Assembly: GCA_041879295.1 (NCBI GenBank)
Contig: CP047152.1
Location: forward strand, 1,741,501 to 1,805,500
Length of the DNA: 64,000 bases
From: Pseudomonas putida
Lineage (GTDB): Bacteria > Pseudomonadota > Gammaproteobacteria > Pseudomonadales > Pseudomonadaceae
Reading direction: 5' to 3'
Positions 57,445 through 64,000 of the stretch are shown one piece after another (position 1 is the stretch's first letter; each line of letters begins with the position of its first letter). Made by a program: the position numbers and the translations under genes. The notes beneath the pieces are model-generated. The model did no database searches, was not told where the DNA came from, and worked only from the letters and a program-made list of their open reading frames with translations.

Positions 57445-60276
57445 ATGTCCAACCGTGATATTTCCCGGCGCGCTTTTTTGCAAGGCGGCCTGATCGCTGG
57501 TGTCGGTGTGACCATGGCGCCATTAGGCAGCCAGGCATTCGCCGCGCTGATGGAGGAGCGCGTCACCACTTCGCCGCAGAAGTGGATGAACCATGATGGC
57601 AAGGCGCGTTTCCGTAACGATGCCTTGTCCAAGGTCTGCGGCGACAAGGTGTTCGCCCGCGACATCCGCGCCAAGGACATGCCCGGGTGGCCCGCGCAGC
57701 AGGGCCATGCGCTGCTGCTCAAGGCCACCACGGTTGATCGTATCTATGCCGGGCATGACCTCAGCCTGCTCGGCACCGACCTGCAGCCGGACCGCATCGT
57801 CACTGCCGCCGACCTCGAACAGGACGGCATTGCCTGGCCCGAGGCCCATTCGCCCGACCCGCTGCTGCCGCCCGGCAAGGTGCCGATGTTCATCGGCCAC
57901 CCGGTGGCGATCCTGATCTGGCACGACTTCGAGCGCTTCCGCCAGGCCAAGCGCAAGCTGCAGTTCAATCAGCAGGCGATCCGTTACGGTGCCCAGGCGC
58001 CGCTGTACCAGCGCGACCCTTATGGCAGCTTCCGCTTCGTGCGGGTGGGCGGCGCCACGCCGTTCGACGACGATGAGTTCTCCAGCCTGAAGAACTCCAT
58101 GCTGTTCCCCACCATTCTCAACCGCAAGCCGGTGTGGTCGAAGCAGCCCAACCAGCACGGCGACCTGACCGAGCAGGGGGTGTTCTACGCCAAGCGCATG
58201 GCCGAGCAGCTGGACAACCCGCCCGAGGACTGGCTGGTGTTCGACGAGCGCTACAAGACGCCGTCCATCGAACCTGCCGCGCTGGAGCCGGACAACGGCA
58301 ACGGCTGGTACGACCCGGCCACGGGCACGCTGCACTTCGTGGTCGCCACCCAGTGCCCGTTCGAAGTGGCGCAGGAATGCGTGCACATGATCAAGCCGTC
58401 GCGCTTCGCCCTGAACACGCTGAACATGCACCCGGGCTACACCGTGGGCTATGGCTCAAAAGACAACAATATCTTCGTCTTCTATGCCGCGGTGGCCGCG
58501 CTGTACGGCGCCGGCGTGCCGATCCGCCTGGCCAACGACCGCTACGAGCAGTTCCAGAGCGGCATCAAGCGCCATGCCTTCGATATCCGCTACCAGCTGG
58601 CGGTGGACAAGAAGGACAACAGCTTCAAGATCTTCCGCGCCGACATGAGCTGCGACGGCGGCGGGCGCATCAACTACAGCCCGTCGGTGGCAGCCGTAGG
58701 CGCCACTGCAGCGCAGTCGATCTACTACATGCCGCAGAACGACCTGTCGGTTACTGCCTACTATTCCCGCGGTGTCGAGGCCGGCTCCATGCGCGGTTAT
58801 GGCACCCTGCAGAGCATGGCAGCCACCGAGATGATGGTGGATGAGATCGCCGGCCGCCTGGGGGTCGATGCCATCGCCCTGCGCCGCGCCAACGCGCTGA
58901 AATCGGGCATGAAGAACACCCAGGGCGCGGTGCCGGCGGGCGCGCTGCGGCTTTACGAGATCCTCGACAAGGCCGCTGTGCATGAATGGTGGCGCGACCG
59001 CGACGCACGCAAGCGGCAGATGGACGCGCAGGATCAGGACCACTGGTACGGGGTGGGCTTTGCCATTTGCCAGAAGGACTTCGGCACGGGCTCCGAAGCA
59101 CCGATGGCCAGCATCGAATTCAGCCGCGACGGGCGTATCAGCCTGCGCCACATCGGCACCGAGCTGGGTACCGGCATGTCCACCTCCCAGGCTTTGGTGG
59201 TCAGCGATTTCCTTGGCCGCTCGGCCGACGAGGTAAAGACGGCAGTCACCGAATGGCCTGAGCTGCAACTGAGCACCAGCGGCAACCCGTACCTGATCAG
59301 CCAGCCTGAGCAGGACGCCGCGCTGCGCAACCCGCGCTGGGTCGGCAAGCTGGCGTCGCCATCGTCGGCGACCAACTCGGCCTTCTACTTCAGCCATGCC
59401 ACCCGCGAAGCGGCGCGTGTGCTGTTCAACCATGGCCTGTGGCCGGCGGCCATGGCGATCTGGAGCCAGGGCCCATATGGCGGCCAGGCCAACCCACTGG
59501 TGGTGCGCCGCGAAAATGCGGTGTGGGTCAACGGAGAGCTGACCGGTAACGGTCTGCAGCCGATTCCGTTCGCCCAGCTCGCACAGAAGGCCCACGACAT
59601 GGGCTTGGTCACCGGCGCCAGTGTGCACGGTTTCAACCGCTGGAGCTGGGCCGAGGCCGACTTCGTCATCGACGGCGTGCGTGAGCGTTTACCGCTCGAC
59701 GCGGTGGCGGTGAAATACGGCGATGGGGCGGTCAATGCCAAGAAGGCGCAGATGAACAGCCATGGCTACCACCTGCTCGACCGGCAGAATGCGGCCTACC
59801 CCGACACCCAGTTGAACAATGCCATGGTCACCTACTACAGCCCGGTGGCGACCATCGTCGAGGTCAAGGTCAACAAAGGCACCTTGGAGACGCAGGTGCT
59901 CAACCACCACAGTTGGGTCGAGTGTGGCCGGGTGCTGGTGCCGGAACTGGTCAAGGGCCAGCTCGAAGGCGGTATCGCCATGGGCATTGGTCATGCACTG
60001 ACCGAAGAAATGCCGTTGTACGAGGGTGGGCCCGGGGAGGGCGACTGGAACTTCAACCGCTACCGCCTGCCGCATGCGCGCGATGTGGCGGTGTGGCAGC
60101 AGACCAGCGAAATCCTCCCGCCGCTGTCACCGACCGACCCCTCCAAGGGCATCGCCGAAGTGGTGATGATCCCGGTCGTCGGTGCCATCGGCAATGCCGT
60201 CGCGCATGCCATCGGCAAGCGCGTGCGCGATCTCCCCATCACCCCAGCCCGTATCAAGGAGGCCCTCAATGGCTAA
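57445..60276 (+). CDS. Tat-exported xanthine-dehydrogenase-family molybdopterin-binding subunit
   Basis: The catalytic subunit of a molybdenum hydroxylase that would oxidise an aldehyde or N-heterocycle in the periplasm. The 943 residues open with a twin-arginine signal (SRRAFLQGGLIAGVGVTMAP). Cofactor-binding stretches are visible: VGYGSKDNNIFVFYAAVAAL, EAGSMRGYGTLQSMAATEMM and LRHIGTELGTGMSTSQALVV (the Q-loop type segment), and the C-terminal KGIAEVVMIPVVGAIGNAV near 902, whose Glu takes the place of the catalytic glutamate of the family. The fold is close to the IorB/aldehyde dehydrogenase (CoxL-like, membrane) group. ATG 57445 has AGAGGA upstream. Substrate cannot be deduced. Confidence 0.9.
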   Translation: MSNRDISRRAFLQGGLIAGVGVTMAPLGSQAFAALMEERVTTSPQKWMNHDGKARFRNDALSKVCGDKVFARDIRAKDMPGWPAQQGHALLLKATTVDRIYAGHDLSLLGTDLQPDRIVTAADLEQDGIAWPEAHSPDPLLPPGKVPMFIGHPVAILIWHDFERFRQAKRKLQFNQQAIRYGAQAPLYQRDPYGSFRFVRVGGATPFDDDEFSSLKNSMLFPTILNRKPVWSKQPNQHGDLTEQGVFYAKRMAEQLDNPPEDWLVFDERYKTPSIEPAALEPDNGNGWYDPATGTLHFVVATQCPFEVAQECVHMIKPSRFALNTLNMHPGYTVGYGSKDNNIFVFYAAVAALYGAGVPIRLANDRYEQFQSGIKRHAFDIRYQLAVDKKDNSFKIFRADMSCDGGGRINYSPSVAAVGATAAQSIYYMPQNDLSVTAYYSRGVEAGSMRGYGTLQSMAATEMMVDEIAGRLGVDAIALRRANALKSGMKNTQGAVPAGALRLYEILDKAAVHEWWRDRDARKRQMDAQDQDHWYGVGFAICQKDFGTGSEAPMASIEFSRDGRISLRHIGTELGTGMSTSQALVVSDFLGRSADEVKTAVTEWPELQLSTSGNPYLISQPEQDAALRNPRWVGKLASPSSATNSAFYFSHATREAARVLFNHGLWPAAMAIWSQGPYGGQANPLVVRRENAVWVNGELTGNGLQPIPFAQLAQKAHDMGLVTGASVHGFNRWSWAEADFVIDGVRERLPLDAVAVKYGDGAVNAKKAQMNSHGYHLLDRQNAAYPDTQLNNAMVTYYSPVATIVEVKVNKGTLETQVLNHHSWVECGRVLVPELVKGQLEGGIAMGIGHALTEEMPLYEGGPGEGDWNFNRYRLPHARDVAVWQQTSEILPPLSPTDPSKGIAEVVMIPVVGAIGNAVAHAIGKRVRDLPITPARIKEALNG

Positions 60277-60805
60277 CCGTCCACTGCAACTGACGCTCAA
60301 TGGCCAACCGGTCGGGCCGGTCGAGGTCCCTGCGGACCTGGCGATGATCGACTACCTGCACGAACACCAGAACCTCACCGGCTCGCGCCTGGGCTGCGGC
60401 CAGGGCATCTGCCACGCCTGCGTGGTGATCGTCGACAACCCCGACGGCACCAGCGAAGAAGTGCGCACCTGCATCACCGGTGCGCATTACTTCGAAGGCA
60501 AGAAGGTTCGCACCATCGAAGGCCATGCCAAAAAAGACGAGGCCGGCAACCTGACGCTCAACCCGATCCAGCAGAAGTTCGTCGACCTGTTCGCCTTCCA
60601 GTGCAGCTACTGCGCACCAGGCTTCGTCAACGCCGCTACCGTGCTGGTGGAAACGGCCCAGCGCCAGCCGCTGAAGAAGAGCGAAGTGGAAGACCGCATC
60701 GAGGCCAGCCTCGGTCACCACATCTGCCGCTGCACAGGCTATGTGCGTTACTACGATGCCACCCGCAAGGTGCTCAATGATCTCGGCCTGGTCAAGGAGG
60801 GTTGA
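60269..60805 (+). CDS. 2Fe-2S iron-sulfur subunit of the molybdenum hydroxylase
   Basis: A 178-residue protein with the two [2Fe-2S] sites of this family: an N-terminal plant-type cluster (RLGCGQGICHACVVIV, then a Cys in VRTCITG) and a C-terminal helical cluster (FQCSYCAPGFV and HHICRCTGYVRYYDA). It passes electrons from the molybdenum site to the cytochrome. It lacks its own signal and should be exported with the Tat partner. AAGGAGG precedes ATG 60269, which overlaps the end of the catalytic subunit gene by eight bases. Confidence 0.95.
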   Translation: MANRPLQLTLNGQPVGPVEVPADLAMIDYLHEHQNLTGSRLGCGQGICHACVVIVDNPDGTSEEVRTCITGAHYFEGKKVRTIEGHAKKDEAGNLTLNPIQQKFVDLFAFQCSYCAPGFVNAATVLVETAQRQPLKKSEVEDRIEASLGHHICRCTGYVRYYDATRKVLNDLGLVKEG

Positions 60806-60807
60806 AC

Positions 60808-62019
60808 ATGGGCTTCGTACGTAGCGCTTCGGCGTTGGTCCTCGGGCTGGCTGCCAGTTCGTTTGCCCTGGCGGCCGATGATGCGCAGGTCAAGCGCGGT
60901 GAATACCTGGCCCGCGCGGCCGACTGCATGGCCTGCCATACTGCTGAAGGCGGCGCGCCGTATGCGGGTGGCCTGCCTATCCATTCGCCGTTCGGCACCA
61001 TTTATGGCAGCAATATCACCCCGGACAAACAGTACGGCATCGGCAACTACAGCGCCGACGAGTTCTTCGCAGCAGTCACCGAGGGCAAGCGCAAGGACGG
61101 CGCCAACCTCTATCCTGCGATGCCTTACACCTCGTACCACCTGATCAAGCGTGAAGATTCGGACGCGATCCTCGCCTACCTGATGACCATACCGCCGATC
61201 AACCGCCCGGCACCGCAGACCGCGCTGCGCTTCCCGTTCAACGTGCGCATGGGCCTCAGCGGCTGGAACATGCTGTATGGCAAGAGCGTGCAACTGCAGC
61301 CGACCGAGGGCAAAAGCCCGGCCTGGCAGCGCGGCCAGTACATGGTCGAGGTCATGGGCCATTGTGGCGAATGCCATACCCCGCGCAACCCGATCGGTGC
61401 GCTGCAGCAGGACCAGCGCCTGAGCGGCGGCCTGTTGGGTGGCTACCTGGCGCCAAGCCTGTTGGCCCAGGACCTGGCCGAGCGCGGCTGGACCCAGCCG
61501 GACCTGACCACCTTCCTCAAGCACGGCATCAGCGCCCAGGGCAGCATGTTCAACGAGATGTACCCGGTGGTGCACCACAGCACCCAGCACCTGGAAGATG
61601 CAGACCTTGCGGCCATGGCCACCTACCTGCTGGGCGACCAGCCGCCGCCGGCCAAGGCTATCGAGACTGTTGCCCTGGAGCAGATGAGCGACAGTGCCAA
61701 GCGGGGCCACCAGCAGTACCTGAACGTCTGCGCCGGCTGCCATGGGGTCGACGGCGAGGGCAAACCGCACATCGCCGTGGCCATGCGCGGCAACACCGTG
61801 CTGCGCCAGGCCGATTCGCGCAATCTGGTCAAGGTGATCCTCGAGGGCATCCGTGAACAGCAGTTCACCGGCTTCGAGCGCATGCAGCCGATGCCGGGCT
61901 TTGCCGACAAGCTGGATGACCAACAGGTGACGGATATGGTCAACTACCTGCGCCAGGCCTGGGGTGGATTGCCCGGTGACCTGAACGTACAGCAGCTCGC
62001 CGAGCTGAAGGCGGAGTAA
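60808..62019 (+). CDS. Triheme c-type cytochrome, electron acceptor of the hydroxylase
   Basis: A 403-residue secreted cytochrome with signal peptide MGFVRSASALVLGLAASSFA-LA and three CxxCH heme sites: CMACH (from residue 40), CGECH (about 187) and CAGCH (about 309). Such triheme cytochromes take electrons from periplasmic dehydrogenases and hand them to the respiratory chain, here possibly to the quinone pool or the cbb3 oxidases. ATG 60808 has AAGGAGG upstream. It follows the iron-sulfur subunit by two bases. Confidence 0.95.
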   Translation: MGFVRSASALVLGLAASSFALAADDAQVKRGEYLARAADCMACHTAEGGAPYAGGLPIHSPFGTIYGSNITPDKQYGIGNYSADEFFAAVTEGKRKDGANLYPAMPYTSYHLIKREDSDAILAYLMTIPPINRPAPQTALRFPFNVRMGLSGWNMLYGKSVQLQPTEGKSPAWQRGQYMVEVMGHCGECHTPRNPIGALQQDQRLSGGLLGGYLAPSLLAQDLAERGWTQPDLTTFLKHGISAQGSMFNEMYPVVHHSTQHLEDADLAAMATYLLGDQPPPAKAIETVALEQMSDSAKRGHQQYLNVCAGCHGVDGEGKPHIAVAMRGNTVLRQADSRNLVKVILEGIREQQFTGFERMQPMPGFADKLDDQQVTDMVNYLRQAWGGLPGDLNVQQLAELKAE

Positions 62020-62022
62020 AGC

Positions 62023-62994
62023 GTGCAGCATCTCGATCTACAGGTGGTCCGTCAGGCTTTGCAGTGGTCCTGCAACGGCCAGCGCGTATGGTTGTGCACG
62101 GTGCTCGCCACCTACGGCTCGGCGCCGCGTGCACCGGGTTCGCTGCTGGCGGTGAACGCCAGCGGCCAGTGGCTGGGCTCGCTGTCCGGTGGCTGCGTCG
62201 AAGACGACTTTCTCGAGCGTGTGGCCCTGGGTGAGTTTCCGGAGCCGGTTGCCATCGTGCGTTATGGCGACGGCAGCGACCCGCGTTCGCGCGTGCGCCT
62301 GCCGTGTGGCGGTGTGCTGGAAGTACTGGTGGAGAACCTGCCGGTTGAATGCGAGGTGCAGGCGCATCTGCGTGAGCTGGAACGTGCGCTGCTGGGCCAG
62401 CGCCGGGTACTGCGTGAGGTGAGCCTGCCAACGGGTACCCGCCAGCTGCTCGATGACCATAGTCAGGGGCCACGGGTCGAACGGGAAAATGCCCAGGTGC
62501 GCTTGCGTGTCGGCGCCGCCCAGCGGCTGCTGCTGGCCGGCTATTCCAGCGTGGCGCATTTTTGTGCCGAATTTGGCAGGGGGCTGGGTTTTGAGGTCAT
62601 CCTTTGCGAGCCGCGTGATGAAGTGCTCGACGGCGTCGTGCTGAATGGCATAGAGGTACGCCGCGAGCTACCGTCGGAATTCATCGCCAACGGCGGATGC
62701 CATGCCGATACGGCAGTGGTGGCATTGACCCATGATCCAAAAATCGATGACCTGGCCATGCTTGAAGCCGTGCGTACCGAAGCGTTCTACATCGGCGTGA
62801 TGGGCTCCAAGGCCACCTCCGACAAGCGTCGCGAACGCCTGCAGCGAATTGGTGGCCTGGGCTACGACGAGCTGGCGCGCATCCATGCGCCGATTGGCCT
62901 GAACCTGGGCAGCAAGACCCCGGCCGAGATCGCCCTGGCGGTACTGGCCGATATCCTTCGTGCGCGCAACGGCATCGAGCGGGCGGCACTGTGA
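62023..62994 (+). CDS. XdhC-family molybdenum cofactor insertion protein
   Basis: XdhC proteins bind and modify molybdenum cofactor and insert it into the hydroxylase. The 323 residues show the N-terminal XdhC/CoxI domain (LATYGSAPRAPGSLLAVN, SLSGGCVEDDFLERVA) and a Rossmann-like C-terminal part (VALTHDPKIDDLAMLEAV, YIGVMGSKATSDKRRERL). GTG 62023 uses GGAG overlapping the stop of the cytochrome gene. Its position shows that it serves this enzyme in particular. Confidence 0.93.
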   Translation: MQHLDLQVVRQALQWSCNGQRVWLCTVLATYGSAPRAPGSLLAVNASGQWLGSLSGGCVEDDFLERVALGEFPEPVAIVRYGDGSDPRSRVRLPCGGVLEVLVENLPVECEVQAHLRELERALLGQRRVLREVSLPTGTRQLLDDHSQGPRVERENAQVRLRVGAAQRLLLAGYSSVAHFCAEFGRGLGFEVILCEPRDEVLDGVVLNGIEVRRELPSEFIANGGCHADTAVVALTHDPKIDDLAMLEAVRTEAFYIGVMGSKATSDKRRERLQRIGGLGYDELARIHAPIGLNLGSKTPAEIALAVLADILRARNGIERAAL

Positions 62995-63557
62995 GCGTGG
63001 TTGCGTTGGTATTGGCGGCAGGCAGCAGTGTGCGTTTCGGCTCTGACAAGCGCCGTTCGCTGCTGGCTGACGGTCGAAGCTTGCTGGTACACAGCGTAGA
63101 GAGCGCCTGCGCAGTGTTCGATGATGTGCGGGTGGTGTTGCGTGAAGGGGAGCGAGGCGTGGACCTGGGGTTGCCAGCGCGGTGCCGGGTGGTCTCCAGT
63201 CCGGATTTCACATTGGGCATGGGCCATAGCCTGGCGGCCGGTGCCGCTTCGCTGGCTGACAGCGAGGCACAGGCAGTAGCGATTCTGTTGGGTGATATGC
63301 CCTGGGTGGCGTCCGCGACCCTGGATTTGCTTGCTCGCGAGGCCAGTGGGTCAACGATAGTCCTGCCGTGTCATGCCGGACGACAGGGCCATCCGGTGTT
63401 GTTCGGGCGCGATTTCTGGCCGGCGCTTGCCCGGCTGAAGGGTGATGAAGGGGCGCGTTCGGTGGTCAAGGCCAACCCGGCGGTTTGCGTCAGGCTAGAG
63501 GTGCAGGATGCCGGTGTGTTGCAGGATGTCGATAGGCCGGATGCGGTGCGCCCTTGA
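62991..63557 (+). CDS. mocA: Molybdenum cofactor cytidylyltransferase (MocA-like)
   Basis: Forms molybdopterin cytosine dinucleotide from MPT and CTP, the cofactor form used by this enzyme family. The 188 residues have the nucleotidyltransferase start VALVLAAGSSVRFGSDKRRS, the metal-site segment ILLGDMPWVASATLDLL, and PCHAGRQGHPVLFGRDFWP, the MocA/MobA-like GHP signature. GTG 62991 overlaps the XdhC stop by four bases. Family members using GTP cannot be excluded, but the neighbours favour MCD. Confidence 0.88.
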   Translation: MSVVALVLAAGSSVRFGSDKRRSLLADGRSLLVHSVESACAVFDDVRVVLREGERGVDLGLPARCRVVSSPDFTLGMGHSLAAGAASLADSEAQAVAILLGDMPWVASATLDLLAREASGSTIVLPCHAGRQGHPVLFGRDFWPALARLKGDEGARSVVKANPAVCVRLEVQDAGVLQDVDRPDAVRP

Positions 63558-63573
63558 ATGCGTTCGTCAAAGG

Positions 63574-64000
63574 CTATTCATCTTCTTCGCCAGTGAGTTC
63601 ATAGGGTTCGAGTTCGCTCAGTTGGGAAAGCAGCACCAGATGCTCCACTGCCTTCAGCTTTTCAAGACGCTCAAGGCTGTCTGGGCCTCCCAGCATCAAG
63701 GCGGGGACAAAGCCATACATTTCGTCTGAGCCCAGGGTGCCGAGCCGTTCCCTGGCAGGTTCGAACAGGTCGTCGAAGTAGACGCACTCGGTCATCAGCC
63801 ACATGAGCAAACCGTGCATCTTGTTGTCCCGTTCTTCGTCGCCTGAGCTGTGAGCGCCATCGAGGTAACGGGAATGGTAGGTCGCGATGGTCAGCACCGA
63901 ACCGGTTTTCTCACCCCATAGGTACAGGTCGCCAAAAGCGCTGCGGGCGATGAGGTGATAAGTGTCGCATGCTTCGAAGTGCGTACCTGCCAACCAAGAG
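63574..64000 (-). CDS. GAD-like/DUF1851 domain protein, partial (runs off the right edge)
   Basis: The frame is open to the last base, so the N-terminus lies outside. The visible part reads SWLAGTHFEACDTYHLIARS then AFGDLYLWGEKTGSVLTI, and near the end LGTLGSDEMYGFVPALMLGG, the C-terminal portion typical of GAD-like plus DUF1851 proteins. Several of these are immunity proteins for type VI-delivered or other toxins. No toxin gene is visible on this side. It converges on mocA with 16 bases between stops, and the strongly acidic end (ELTGEEDE) is notable. Confidence 0.75.
   Translation of the reverse strand, partial: SWLAGTHFEACDTYHLIARSAFGDLYLWGEKTGSVLTIATYHSRYLDGAHSSGDEERDNKMHGLLMWLMTECVYFDDLFEPARERLGTLGSDEMYGFVPALMLGGPDSLERLEKLKAVEHLVLLSQLSELEPYELTGEEDE

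Overview
The window reads as a chromosome segment of the Pseudomonas putida group. The block from dnaX through ybaB, recR, apt, anr, hemN, the ccoSIHG cluster, two ccoNOQP operons, pvdS/pvdL, a dsb cluster and a molybdenum hydroxylase operon has the gene order I know from that group. Palindromic REP elements of the 'GTAGGAGCGGG' type are scattered between genes. Species assignment is from gene content and order only, not from a database search.

Left part (1-15100) is accessory DNA. It starts with the 5' part of a phage antirepressor-like gene, then a complete type I restriction-modification operon (hsdM, hsdS, hsdR) and a small serine recombinase. The 4.5S RNA gene (ffs) follows. Between ffs and dnaX lie an orphan PD-(D/E)XK nuclease gene, two small lipoproteins, a MerR regulator divergent from a DUF2938 membrane protein, a frameshifted small gene behind a strongly structured leader, and an IS110-family element that appears to sit inside a REP sequence.

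Middle part (15276-38300) is core. dnaX-ybaB-recR (replication clamp loader and recombination) is followed on the minus strand by apt, anr and hemN, then the cbb3 oxidase maturation genes ccoS, ccoI, ccoH and ccoG and two complete cbb3 oxidase operons. Anr, the oxygen-sensing regulator, sits beside genes with Anr boxes: hemN, and the second cco operon, whose box lies inside the divergent hydrolase gene. ccoI lacks an intact start because one C appears to be missing from a C run. A hydrolase, ppnP, an exonuclease and a periplasmic solute-binding protein follow.

Right part (38300-64000): pvdS (iron-starvation sigma factor) is divergent from pvdL, a 4317-residue NRPS that begins the pyoverdine peptide; a Fur-box-like site and a PvdS-type promoter candidate lie between them. 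Behind pvdL are an IS5-type transposase remnant and a short RHS protein with a C-terminal F-box-like segment. Then come dsbG, a TlpA-like thioredoxin and dsbD, and a five-gene operon for a Tat-exported xanthine-dehydrogenase-type enzyme with triheme cytochrome c, XdhC and MocA. A GAD/DUF1851-like gene runs off the right edge.

The main structure not explained by genes is a pair of very large inverted repeats (32065-32291 and 56991-57245) with the same sequence and perfect arms of 65 and 72 bases. Beside the first is a four-copy 32-base tandem repeat. Other points are two probable one-base losses in C runs, a probable gene conversion between the two cco operons, and the F-box-like RHS tail. I found no CRISPR array and no recognisable tRNA or rRNA gene.
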